Shown: positions 11,593 to 20,830, numbered from the stretch's first letter. The stretch is DNA of 64,000 nt from Valencia hispanica (GCA_963556495.2 OY747705.1:2434001-2498000); one strand, 5' to 3'. Notes: generated by a model not told the origin, from the sequence alone. Numbers and translations are program-made.

Positions 11593-11812
11593 GGGCTGTG
11601 TGTGTGTCTGTGTGTTTGTGCGAGAGAGACGTGAATGACAAATAAAGAGCAGGGAATGGAGATGCAGCTGAAAGAATACGCTGCATGTTTAAAAAAGTGT
11701 AAAAAAGAAAAACAAAACGCTGTTGATTTTCTTTGGGTCAGTGTCGAATCTGTGGCGGTCGTAGTTTAATCTGTGGCACACCGCCACAGATTTGTCTATG
11801 TGTGGAAAAACT
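11592..11812 (+). mobile_element. 5'-shortened copy of a hairpin-ended dispersed repeat
   Basis: The same sequence occurs more completely at 51543-51845. Shared landmarks are the TGTGTGTCTGTGTGTTTG block, GACAAATAAAGAGCAGGGAA, and a terminal hairpin AATCTGTGGC...GCCACAGATT. It lacks about 70 bp of the left end and interrupts the Rex3-like LINE, replacing about 30 bp of it. Confidence 0.7.
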
Positions 11813-11889
11813 TTAGATCCCTGTATGGCCGTTGTCAGAGTTTGGTTTGCATTGCCGGCAGTAAGTCTGGCTTGTTTCTGGTGAGAGGG
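11813..11889 (+). mobile_element. Rex3-like LINE, short RT segment
   Basis: Encodes RSLYGRCQSLVCIAGSKSG, the stretch that follows motif A in Rex3-type RT. It ends abruptly where sequence of the opposite orientation begins. Confidence 0.75.
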
Positions 11890-12155
11890 AAGATTCCCAA
11901 GGTGTTCCCAGGCCAGCCGAGGGATATAGTCCCTCCAGCGTGTCCTGGGTTTTCCCCTGGGTCTCCTCCCGGTGGGACGTGCCTGGAACACCTCACCAGG
12001 GAGGCGTCCAGGAGGCATCCTGACCAGATGCCCGAGCCACCTCAACTGCCTCCTCTCGATGTGGAGGAGCAGCGGCTCTACTCTGAGTCGCTCCCGGATG
12101 ATCGAGCTTCTTACCCTATCTCTAAGGGAGAGAGCCCAGACACCCTGCAGAGCTA
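11890..12155 (-). mobile_element. Rex3-like LINE C-terminal part, inverted
   Basis: On the minus strand it encodes the end of a Rex3-type protein (RWLGHLVRMPPGRLPGEVF, then KPRTRWRDYIPRLAWE). It faces the plus-strand part of the element, with the 3'-most codons at the junction. An inversion plus loss of the middle of the RT, or a collision of two copies, would explain this. Confidence 0.8.
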
Positions 12156-12159
12156 AATC

Positions 12160-13235
12160 ATTTATCTAATAAATAGCAGCAATGTATCTGTTGGGCCTAC
12201 TGTTCATGAGCTAATCCATTAATAATGGTTTCTTCTTTATGATTTTATATATTTTTTAGAGGTTTTATTCTTCTATAATTGCTTCCTTCTCTAGTCTCAG
12301 CAGCTATGATTGTGTTAAAAGCTTCAGTAATTGTAGAGAAATGTTTTTCAAGATTACTGTCCCTATATGTAAAAGGCTACATCACCTGCTGTTTAATCGT
12401 AACTTTATCATCTAAACTTTTCTTCCCAGCAAATAGTTTAGGTTCTATTTCTTTTGCTGGAAAATTGAAAAGGAAGCTATCCAACACACTCCAGGGGAAA
12501 AGCCCAAAAATAATAAATTCTGTTTTAAGATATATCATAAAGAAATTTTAAAAAATGTGGAAAGTACTGACGAGACGGGTGTAAACAAAATGGAACTCTT
12601 CGTGTTTACTGCTTGCAGGGTTTTTTCCTTTGGAACTTGTGGAAGCCAGTTTTGCCAGAGCAGCCAGCAAAAGCAGAGGGTGTGGCACTCTTTTCACTTG
12701 AACGGGTGTGCCTGTGTGAGTCATAGGAGCAAGTTAAATATCTGCCATGCCAGTGAGAGTCTGTTGCTGTGATGTTGTTGTCATGGACAATTTAACGTGT
12801 GACAGCTGTGTGAAACAGAAAGAAAATGTGTTCACACCTATGAAATAAAAAAGAACAATAAACAGCTTAGTGCTTCTTTCTCTCTGCGGGGTACTTTTCA
12901 GGACACCCTACATGAAAGAATCAAGATGAAGAATAATTTATTGCCAATAAATCTTCAAATCACACATAACGAAATTCTGTTTAGTTACATCTAAAACCGT
13001 CATCAAAACAATGAAATGCACACAGTGGTGTACTGGCTATTGGGAACACCGTGACATTTCACTGTTACCTGGCCGCCGGTCTGGCCCACCTGGTGATTGC
13101 CGATGGTCAGGTTGTGTTGCGCTTGATTATTTCTCCTTATTTTTTCACTCAGAATTTATCTCTGAGTGCCAAGTAGAAGCCCAACAGGTTTATTTTTAAC
13201 AATTCGAGCATTACGACTCTTGCAATAATACTTCA
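12160..13235. other. no recognisable gene
   Basis: AT-rich DNA without a supported coding frame. Around 12930-12985 there is TTATTGCCAATAAATC...CACATAACGAAATTCTG, which resembles an inverted LINE 3' terminus, but no coding part accompanies it. Confidence 0.35.
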
Positions 13236-13237
13236 CT

Positions 13238-13239
<2 letters not shown>

Positions 13240-13312
<73 letters not shown>
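13240..13312. repeat. (TA)n microsatellite
   Basis: About 36 uninterrupted TA units. Confidence 0.97.
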
Positions 13313-13314
<2 letters not shown>

Positions 13315-13425
13315 ATACAACAACAACAGCGTCACTGAAAAGCACATGATAACGCTATTATTACAAGATCTGTTAGGGGCAACCTCAGCCCAAGAGTGGA
13401 TCTGTAAACACCTGAATCCAATCAC

Positions 13426-13656
13426 CTGTGTGTGTGTGTGTGTGTGTGTGTACATGTTTAGCTATCCTATTTAGGACCTTCTCTGGCATATTTGCTAACC
13501 TTCTGAAGATCGAAGGACCTTATAGAGACCGAAGCCCGGTCCTAATATGGTGGATCCCCTTTCTTAAGGTAAGGGTTTAGGTTTAGGTTTAGAGGTATGC
13601 TGTGAATTACGTTTTGGTTAAGGTTAGGGTTAGGAATAAACTGGTAATGGTTAGGG
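13426..13656 (+). repeat. left half of TG-bounded 'GTGAGGACC' dispersed repeat, split by the Penelope-like element
   Basis: Starts with (TG)n, then TACATGTTTAGCTATCC, and continues to GGTTTAGAGGTATG...GGTTAGGGTTAGG. It is homologous to 34165-34470. The right half (17584-17662) lies beyond the Penelope-like insertion, so the repeat was the target. Confidence 0.7.
13641..13656 (+). repeat. target-site duplication, left copy
   Basis: CTGGTAATGGTTAGGG. It matches 17584-17599 (CTGGTAATTGTTAGGG) with one mismatch and defines the left edge of the Penelope-like insertion. Confidence 0.75.
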
Positions 13657-13672
13657 ATTCTGAAAGAAAAGG

Positions 13673-13693
13673 TCTGTCGCCGAAGGCGACAGA
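13673..13693 (-). other. 9-bp hairpin at the PLE 3' end
   Basis: TCTGTCGCC, three loop bases, then GGCGACAGA, 16 bp inside the 3' edge of the insertion. It could be the RT recognition structure of the element's RNA (inference). Confidence 0.5.
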
Positions 13694-13738
13694 GCTTTTG
13701 TACACGGGCTCTCCTACATGCAGTCCACTGATGTCACT

Positions 13739-15625
13739 CTACCTCTCGTTCAGGCCTCTAGGAGTCACTGTCTGTTGAATAAACTGTTTTGTCAAATTTG
13801 TTCTGTACCCCGTGTAGCTGTTTGAAGAAGTCACTTTGACCTTTGGTTTTTTCAGGGGTTTCACCTTAGCATGGACCAAAAAATCTTTTAAATTTTTATT
13901 TCGTCTATAGGCTGCAATATTCCTGTAATTTGGTAGCAAGGATGTTTCTGATTGGAATTTGGAAAAGTTTTGTTTAACATTGTGAATGAGTCGTCCTGCT
14001 GAGGTGGAATAGGTCGTAATAAGAGGCAGCATGGGAGATGTATCGGGAGGCCTGGACTCTAGAAAGGAAGCCCTACATTTCCTGAGGAACGATTTGGCAT
14101 GTCCTCTATTGCAGAGAGCAGAAAACAGCACCCGAGTGGCCTCTTCAAAATCCGTCTGTTGGGTGCAGATTCTGTGGAATCTGAGGAGTTGTGGTTTAAT
14201 GAGGTCGGCGTAGGTGTGTTTAAGGTGGTAGCTGGTTTTAAAAAGTAGAGCATGTGTGTCTGTGGGTTTAAAGTAGACTTTAACATCTAACTTGTGTGTG
14301 GTGCCGAATTGTGGGCCTTTAAATGTTGTGGTGTCCAGGAAGTCCACAGCTTTAACGCTAGTGGTGGACTTCAGCGTAATCGATGGATTGTGTGTGTTGA
14401 GTGTGTGTAGGAATGCCTGGAAGTCCTCCTCTGAATGAGTCCAGACCTCCCAGATATCATCAAGGTACCTGTAATAAAACATTGGTTTTTTAATGCATTT
14501 ACTCAGTGCCTCTGTTTCCCATTGCGCCATGAAAATATTGGCATAGGCCGGGGCGAACCTCTTCCCCATTGCCGTGCCTTTTATTTGAAGGAAGAACTGG
14601 CCATCAAATTCAAAATCGTTCCTTCTCAAATTAATTTCCAGCAGTTGGAGCAGTTCTTTGTCGGGTCTTTTGTGATTAGGGAATTTTTGAAATATATTTT
14701 TTATGGCGTTAAGGCCTTCCGAGATATCTATATTAGTATAAAGACTGTCTATGTCCATGGTAAACAAAATAGAGTCCTGTGGTAGGGCTATTTGTTTGAT
14801 TTTATTGACAAAGTCATATGTATCTTTATGTAGCTATCATGCAATAGGGATAATGGATTCAGATAGTAATCGATGAATTCAGCCGTTCAGTAGGTTTTGC
14901 TATCACAGTCAGAGACAATGGGCCTTCCAGGAGGGATCTCATGTGGCTTGCTCCATTTCTCTGGCTCCTTATGAATTTTAGGTAATAAATAAAATCTTCG
15001 AGCTCTGGGCTCTGAAGAACCTCTGAGATAATTTCTTTGTTTTGTACTGATAAACTTTTTCTTATGTAAATCATCCAGTATTTTGTTTACCATTGGGATA
15101 GTTTCATGAAATATTGGTTTATCCAGTCTTTTATAATAGGTGGTGTTCAATAATTGTCTTTTACTTTCCCATAAATATTGTTCTCTGTCCATAATGACAA
15201 TGGAACTGCCCTTATTAGCTGGTTTAATGATGATATGTTTGTTTTCAATTTATTCTTTTAATGCCCCAGTTTCTGCTATATTAAGGTTGGGTCTGATTTT
15301 ATTCAGGTGAAACTGATTATCAAAATAATTAATATCGTCATTAATTAATATGCCAACCTCAGCTGGCAGAGTTGCCCATAGGGGGAGTCCACTCTGACTC
15401 TGGCATAAAAGGATTGGCAGTATCATAAGTGTGGGCATTGTTTTCATTATCTTTGAAGTGGATGGCCAGTTTAATTCTCCTGTGGTATTTCTGTAAATCA
15501 TGTCGAATTTGAAATCTAATATCTCGCTGGGTATCTTTATTTTGGGCTGGAATAAAAGTTAAACCTCTACCTAAAAGTGAACACTGTGCATCAGAAAGTT
15601 TGAAATTCCAAGACAAATTACACAC
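13739..15625 (-). pseudogene. PLE reverse transcriptase
   Basis: The N-terminal part has the PLE-typical LSDAQCSLLGRGLTFIP, then IIIKPANKGSSIVIMDREQY, FYLLPKIHKEP and PPGRPIVSDC. The core has motif A FTMDIDSLYTNI, motif B IKGTAMGKRFAPAYANIFM and motif C RYLDDI. The downstream KVYFKPTDTHALLFKTSYH and LLRFHRIC blocks are also PLE-typical. The Leu-Tyr-Thr-Asn-Ile motif A and the Lys-Pro-Thr-Asp block separate it from LINE and LTR enzymes. Breaks: one frameshift near 15370 and stops near 15247, 14886 and 14833. The last 342 residues (14767-13739) are an intact frame ending without a GIY-YIG nuclease. Confidence 0.88.
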
Positions 15626-15690
15626 ATTGTTATTTACAATACTTCTGTGTCCTTCATGCCCTTGCAGGCTATCAGGGCAATCTATTGTAG

Positions 15691-16668
15691 CTACTCACAC
15701 CAGTGCTGGAGCCGGCGTCCAGCGGTGAATGTGGTCCAGTGGACCTTGTCCCTGCCGACGCTGAAGGCGCTGGTATCTAGGGCTGGGATGAAGCGGTTCA
15801 GCTGAGCAATGTGAACATTTAAATGTGAAAGCATTACCTGCTCTCTGTGTGGTAGTGAAGGAGAGAAGTTGAGCTCTGGAACAAAGATCTCAGCATTTGG
15901 ACACTTTATTTTGGCGGCTGTCAGAGCGTCCATCATCTCCCTGATGAGAGACCTTTTGTCCCTCTGGATCCCGTTGTTGATCCCAAGGGAGAGGATCAAT
16001 CTCTCCACACCAGGAGCCACAGCTGCTTTGTGGAACAGGATGGTTATGTGGCTCCATTTGGCTCCAGGGAAGCTGTCCAGCTGGATCTCAGGGTCGGTCA
16101 CAGCGGGGAATTTGGCCACATCAGAATCCCCCAAAATAACACATTTCTTGCTCAGGTTAAGTGACCAGTCACGACCCTTATTAAATGTTCTCATGTGTCT
16201 GACTGTGGTATTTACCTGAGCAGGAGGTGGCACCGTGGTGGGGCTGGGGGTGATCTGTGGCCTTGAAACAGGTCTGAAGGTGAACCGTCTCTGGGTGCTG
16301 ACGTCCATCCTGCAGCGGAAAGGAGCCAGCTTGAGCCTCTCTGATCTCCTCAGTTCCAGCTGTGCAGAGCTGGAGGGTGCTGAGGAGGGGGACGGTGTAG
16401 CGGGAGGAGCTGGAGAATTCCTCTTTTGCTCCTCAATCAGGTCTGCGATAAAGATGATGTCGTCATCTGAGGAGGCAGGTGCTGCTGCTATGATGGTGAA
16501 CTGTGGCTGAGGAGGTGGTGCCGCTGCTGTTGCCGTCATCGGGGTGGCGTTTTCCCTCGACGCAGTGGATGTGGCGCTGAGGAAGAGGTTCCAGGTAAAC
16601 TTGCACTTCATCCACAGTCTCAGCTCTGAACCTTTTGCCCAGGTTCCGTTTGGCCCACCTGGCAGCAA
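15691..16668 (-). pseudogene. SGNH/GDSL-esterase-like protein of the PLE
   Basis: 325-residue frame. The N-terminal half is low complexity, rich in Pro/Ala/Ser. Then comes a charged segment (LRRSERLKLAPF), and then a domain with the block order of SGNH hydrolases: CVILGDSDVAKFP (block I; the nucleophile region is Gly-Asp-Ser), LILSLGINNG (the Gly/Asn block) and DKVHWT near the end (the Asp-x-x-His block). These enzymes are hydrolases, and esterase domains are known in ORF1 of CR1/L2-type LINEs. Here the domain sits directly in front of a Penelope-type RT in the same insertion. The upstream 60 or so residues of the frame overlap ORF1 in another frame, so the real fusion start is probably near 16600. 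Confidence 0.72.
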
Positions 16669-17340
16669 CCTCTAGGGGAGCCAGCAAGTCGCCTCCCAGG
16701 GCTTTGAGTCTCAGTTTTTCAGCTGACATCTCATCCTCATAATGCTGTCTAAGAATAATGACCGTGTTCAGGGCCCACATTGTGGCATTTCCATCAATTA
16801 AATCTAGTGTCCTGAAGGTGGGCACTGCAGGTTTAATAAGTGTGCCGTTATGCGCTGGATAGCAGGTGGATCGTTATTAATATCGGAGACGTTCTTTAAA
16901 TGATGTGCAGCTTTAAGCAGTCTGTGCATGGCTCTAACCCTCTCAGCAAAGTACGGATCATCTGACCTTTGAGGCTCCTCCATGCGTTTGGAGCTTTGCG
17001 CACGATGCTGCTGCTGCTGCTGTGGCTGATACCGCTGTCGTCGTGGTCTCCAAGGTCGGGCCGCGCCTCCGTTGCAGCTCTCCGGGGCTCGGTGGTGTTG
17101 CAGCCGGTTCTGTGCAACGCTGAAGCCTCCGTTACGGCTCCGGTTTTGTGGGGGCTGCCAGGTGTTGTTGGGTCTGGTCACTGACGCATAAGACCTGCGC
17201 CCCTGCGGGTAATGAGAGTGCTGGTAGCGTCTTCGTCCTTCACGGCTCGTTACCGGCGGTGGTCCGTTACGCAGTCGGCCTCTGCGATACTGCAGTCGGG
17301 TCCAGCCGTCCTCCTGGTCATCGTAGTCGTCCCAGGCCAT
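16600..17340 (-). pseudogene. PLE ORF1 N-terminal, Arg/Gln-rich (gag-like)
   Basis: Starts at a Met after a leader of about 240 bp (reading inward from the hammerhead). The first frame (17340-16804, 178 residues) is rich in Arg, Gln, Asn and Pro, with a short poly-Gln run, as expected of a nucleic-acid-binding protein. A frameshift near 16825 moves the reading to a helical-looking segment (RTLDLIDGNATMWALN, LEVAARWAKRNLGKRF). A second shift near 16600 joins the esterase frame. It was probably one ORF1 protein originally. I do not recognise the N-terminal domain. Confidence 0.6.
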
Positions 17341-17504
17341 GTTGTTGAAGGAGAACGTTGATTTAATGGTGCTATCTGGCTAACTGTACAGCTGACTAAT
17401 CATAATCAAATAAAAACGGAATAAAACCGCAACTTAAACTTTTTGCCAACTGGCACTGTATTACAAAAAAAAAATCATAATAAATCAAACTATTTACAAC
17501 AACA

Positions 17505-17562
17505 GCAAGCTTACAATCGTGATGTTTCGACTCATGAACGAGTCTTCATCAGGCAAAAAGCT
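17505..17562 (-). ncRNA. hammerhead-ribozyme-like motif at the PLE 5' end
   Basis: On the minus strand the core reads CTGATGA, an extra A, stem II GACTC-GTTCAT-GAGTC, then GAAA. A short stem III (ACA...TGT) leads to a possible cleavage site after GTA. Flanking arms AGCAAGCTT and AAGCTTGCT can pair as helix I. PLEs are known to carry hammerheads at their 5' pseudo-LTR. The extra A after CTGATGA and the imperfect junction of helix I with the core are deviations, so self-cleavage is not assured. Confidence 0.55.
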
Positions 17563-17583
17563 TGCTGGAGCGGATCGGATCGG

Positions 17584-17662
17584 CTGGTAATTGTTAGGGT
17601 TAGGGGAAGAATTTGGGTTAGGCATAAATGCAGATGTTAAAATGAATGGAAGGCAATATAGT
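17584..17662 (+). repeat. right target duplication and right half of the split dispersed repeat
   Basis: CTGGTAATTGTTAGGG followed by GTTAGGCATAAATGCAG...AATGGAAGGCAATA. It is homologous to 34375-34445 and continues the left half at 13426-13656. Confidence 0.7.
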
Positions 17663-18240
17663 CTTCCCCTCCTCTCCCTCCGGCCTTAAACAGCAGGCCC
17701 TGGGTTAGGCTGGGAGTCTGGGCCGGTTATCTGGAGCCAGTCTATCCCTCCTCTCCCTCCGCCCTGTGAGCAGCAGGCCCTGGGTCAGGCTGGTAGTCTG
17801 GGCCGGTTATCTGGAGCCAGGCCAGACTGTGTGTGGCTCAGCAGCAGGCTGGCTGGAGGCGTGGAGCAAGGCAGAGGTATGGGATGCGGAAAAATGACAG
17901 CCCCTGCCTTACCAGAGGCACGAGATCAACGGGATGGTTCTATACTGCGTAGCATGGGTTGCCCATTGGACATGGTCTCTCATGGTAGTCACCAGGAGCC
18001 CAGTCGGAAAAAACACCTCCAGCAGGTTGGCGATATTCTTGTTCACACAATGTCTTAACAAAGGAGCGAAAAGATCGATATGGTCATGGTTGTGGAGGCT
18101 GTTTGTCCAGCAGCCCTGGAGCTATGCTGCCAATGGCAGGCCTCGGTCGGTCGGTCCTGTCAATGCCAGACTCCCAGCCTAACCCAGGGCCTGCTGTTTA
18201 AGGCCGGAGGGAGAGGAGGGGAAGACTGGCTCCAGATACC
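17660..18240 (-). repeat. rDNA spacer with direct and inverted subrepeats
   Basis: A unit containing CAGCAGGCCCTGGG...GGCCGGTTATCTGGAGCCAG occurs twice as direct repeats (about 17665-17740 and 17748-17820). It occurs again inverted at about 18165-18237 (CCCAGCCTAACCCAGGGCCTGC...). The position, after the 28S end on the minus strand and next to the 140-bp repeats, suggests intergenic spacer of the rDNA unit. Confidence 0.6.
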
Positions 18241-18254
18241 CGGGGTGCCTCCAC

Positions 18255-19560
18255 ATGGGCTCTCGAGACCCAGCACCCCTGTCGTGCTGGAGCTCAACAC
18301 TTTTAACATTTTCCTTTACCGGTTGCAAGCGCTCCACCAGTGGATGGGAGCTGGGCTGGGGCTCCCATCCAGGCCCGAGTGCCCCCACTCGGGCTCATAG
18401 TACCAAAACCCAGCACCCCTGTCGTGCTGGAACTCAACACTTTTAAATTTTTTCCCTTCCCGGTCTCGTGCCTCTGGTAAGGCACGGCTCCATCGGTGGA
18501 TGGGAGCTGGTCTGGGGCTCCCATCCAGGCCCGAGTGCCTCCACGCGGGCTCATAGTGCCAAGACCCAGCACCCCTGTCGTGCTGGAGCTCAACACTTTA
18601 AACATTTTCCTTCACCGGTCCCAAGCGCTCCACCAGTGGATGGGAGCTTGGCTGGGGCTCCCATCCAGGCCCGAGTGCCCCCACTCGGGTTCATAGTGCC
18701 AAAACCCAGCACCCCTGTCGTGCTGGAGCTCAACACTTTGAACATTTTCCTTCACCGGTCCCAAGCGCTCCACCAGTGGATGGGAGCTTGGCTGGGGCTC
18801 CCATCCAGGCCCGAGTGCCCCCACTCGGGTTCATAGTGCCAAAACCCAGCACCCCTGTCGTGCTGGAGCTCAACACTTTGAACATTTTCCTTCACCGGTC
18901 CCAAGCGCTCCACCAGTGGATGGGAGCTTGGCTGGGGCTCCCATCCAGGCCCGAGTGCCCCCACTCGGGTTCATAGTGCCAAAACCCAGCACCCCTGTCG
19001 TGCTGGAGCTCAACACTTTGAACATTTTCCTTCACCGGTCCCAAGCGCTCCACCAGTGGATGGGAGCTTGGCTGGGGCTCCCATCCAGGCCCGAGTGCCC
19101 CCACTCTGGTTCATAGTGCCAAAACCCAGCACCCCTGTCGTGCTGGAGCTCAACACTTTGAACATTTTCCTTTACCGGTCCCAAGCGCTCCTCCAGTGGA
19201 TGGGAGCTGGTCTGGGGCTCCCATCCAGGCCCGATTGCCTCCACTCGGGCTCATATTGCAGAGCCTCTGCACCAACCACCTCCACAACCACCATGCGAAC
19301 CGGGGTACCCACACTTAAGCACCCCTCCGCGGACTAAACCGAGCCACACGCACCGCGAACTTTCTTGTGCCTCTGGTAAGGCACAGAGAGTCTCGTGCTT
19401 CTGGTAAGGCACGGCTCCATCGGTGGATTGCATCTGGGCTGGGGCTCCCATCTAGGCCCGAGTGCCTCCCCTCGGGCTCATAGTGCCAAGACCCAGCACC
19501 CCTGTCGTGCTGGAGCTCAACACTTTGAAATGTTTTCCCTTCCAGGTCTCGTGCCTCTGG
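18255..19560 (-). repeat. 140-bp subrepeats of rDNA intergenic spacer
   Basis: The marker CAGCACCCCTGTCGTGCTGG recurs at about 18268, 18411, 18567, 18707, 18847, 18987, 19127 and 19494. The five central copies are spaced exactly 140 bp and are nearly identical, while the outer copies diverge. The array lies just beyond the 28S 3' end in transcription order. Open frames of 66-70 codons that repeat here are by-products of the 140-bp periodicity. Confidence 0.8.
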
Positions 19561-19639
19561 TAAGGCACGGCTGCACCAGGGAGGGAGGGAGGTCCCGGAG
19601 GTCGGCCGAAAAAAACTTGGATCAAAGGCTTACTTTCAA

Positions 19640-19815
19640 TAGATTGCAATGAGGGAGCTGCGCTACGGTATCATTACGTCTAGGTGGGATTCTGACTTAG
19701 AGGCGTTCATTCATAATCCCAAGGATGGTAGTTTAGCCCCATTGGCCCCTCAGCCAATCACATACACCAAATGTCTGAACAGGATTACTATTGCAACAAC
19801 ACATTGTCAGTAAGG
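19640..19815 (-). pseudogene. 28S rRNA 3'-end fragment
   Basis: The minus strand matches the conserved 28S 3' region: GACATTTGGTGTATGTG, CAATGGGGC, CGCCTCTAAGTCAGAATCCC, and ACGTAATGATACCGTAGCGC at the end. About 23 nt that normally contain the sarcin-ricin loop are missing at about 19785. Several substitutions are present. All upstream 28S (more than 3 kb) is absent. Not functional. Confidence 0.88.
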
Positions 19816-20196
19816 TCCACCCGCCGCCGCCCGACACGGTCCTCCCTTTAGACCCTCTCTCCTCCGATGGAGCAGCCCAACCGCCGCCGAAGACCTGGTC
19901 GCCCGCGTAACGCAGTCAGCTCGGAGACAGAGTCCCCCGGCATGACGGAGATTGGCAGGAAGGAAAGAAGGAGGAGGCCGGCGGACGGCGACGGTGCAGT
20001 CCCGGTCGGTCTGCACTTAGGGGGACGAAGGCAACGACTGCCCCAGCCGCGGAAGAGTACTTCCGATTGATCTGGTCCCGGTCACGCCCGGCATCCCGGT
20101 CCGTCTGCATTTAGGGGGACGAAGGCAACGGGGCCACGGAGGGCCCGCGTCTGCGACTGCCCCAGCCGCGGAAAAGGACTTCCGATTGATGGCAAC
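19816..20196 (-). other. ITS2 remnant with internal duplication
   Basis: Lies between the 5.8S remnant and the 28S fragment. A block with TTAGGGGGACGAAGGCAACG and CCCCAGCCGCGGAA...TTCCGATTGAT is present twice (about 20007-20070 and 20099-20190). Confidence 0.65.
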
Positions 20197-20243
20197 GTGA
20201 CCCTCAGACAGGCCTAGCCGAGTGATCCACCGCTAAGAGTTGT
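20197..20243 (-). pseudogene. 5.8S rRNA, internally deleted
   Basis: The minus strand has the 5' start ACTCTTAGCGGTGGATCACT, then jumps to the 3' end CCTGTCTGAGGGTCAC. About 47 nt remain of the usual 155-160. Confidence 0.88.
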
Positions 20244-20830
20244 CAGTTTTTGTTTCGTTCGTGAGGACAAGCTCAGAGACCAGGGATGCAGGGATGGGGG
20301 AAAAACACCAGAACCGGCGGGCACTCCATCCCGCCGAGGTCATCCCCGCCTGGAGATGGGGAGGTTGCCTCGACGGGGGAGGGGACATTGAACCCCCCGC
20401 CCTCTCCGGAAGAGAGGGGGGAGTTGGGTACCCGTCGGCCCGCGGAGGATGGTCGGGGCTCGACCGCGCTGAGGTTTCGGTTCCGAGTTCGGGGCCGGCA
20501 CCGTCAGGGTTCACCGCACGCTTGGCGCCACACTCGACATCCCCCAATGTGCAGCCCGACGTCAGGTCTCGCGAGGCCCCGCCGGGAACGGGACGCCGGG
20601 AACGGGACGCCGAGAACGGGACGCCGGGACGGCGCGCTTTGGAGCAGAGGAGGCGAGGCGACGCCAGAGGCGCCTTCGGTGGGTGGCACGGCCCCAGACT
20701 AGAGGTCGGAGACGCCCGCTCCCTGTGTCGGGGAGGGAGGGCGCCCCCTCGGCTTTGTTCCGAGGCTTCGCGCGACACGGAACCCGGGCCGAGGGCTGTG
20801 GAGGCCCACGGAGACGGGATCCGGCGCATC

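Larger units (their letters stand above)
13657..17583 (-). mobile_element. Penelope-like element (PLE) with SGNH-esterase ORF
   Basis: A 3.9-kb minus-strand insertion bracketed by a 16-bp target duplication inside a dispersed repeat. In coding order it has a hammerhead-like motif (about 17562-17505), a 5' leader, an Arg/Gln-rich ORF1 (17340-16804), an SGNH/GDSL-esterase-like region (16668-15691), a PLE reverse transcriptase (about 15625-13739) and a 3' end with a 9-bp hairpin (13673-13693). PLEs are retroelements with a telomerase-related RT. Most animal PLEs also carry a C-terminal GIY-YIG endonuclease. None is visible here: the RT frame ends at 13739 and only about 80 bp remain before the insertion edge. 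Frameshifts and a few stops show the copy is inactive, though decay is modest. Confidence 0.8.

Noticed and set aside
13556..13660. Telomere array (TTAGGG-like repeats)
   Set aside because: Only a few degenerate TTAGG/TTAGGG units. They are part of a dispersed repeat also seen at 34320-34420, so this is not a telomere.
18255..19560. CRISPR-like or protein-coding tandem array
   Set aside because: The unit is 140 bp with no short-repeat/spacer alternation. Repeated open frames are by-products of the 140-bp period. The position fits ribosomal spacer.
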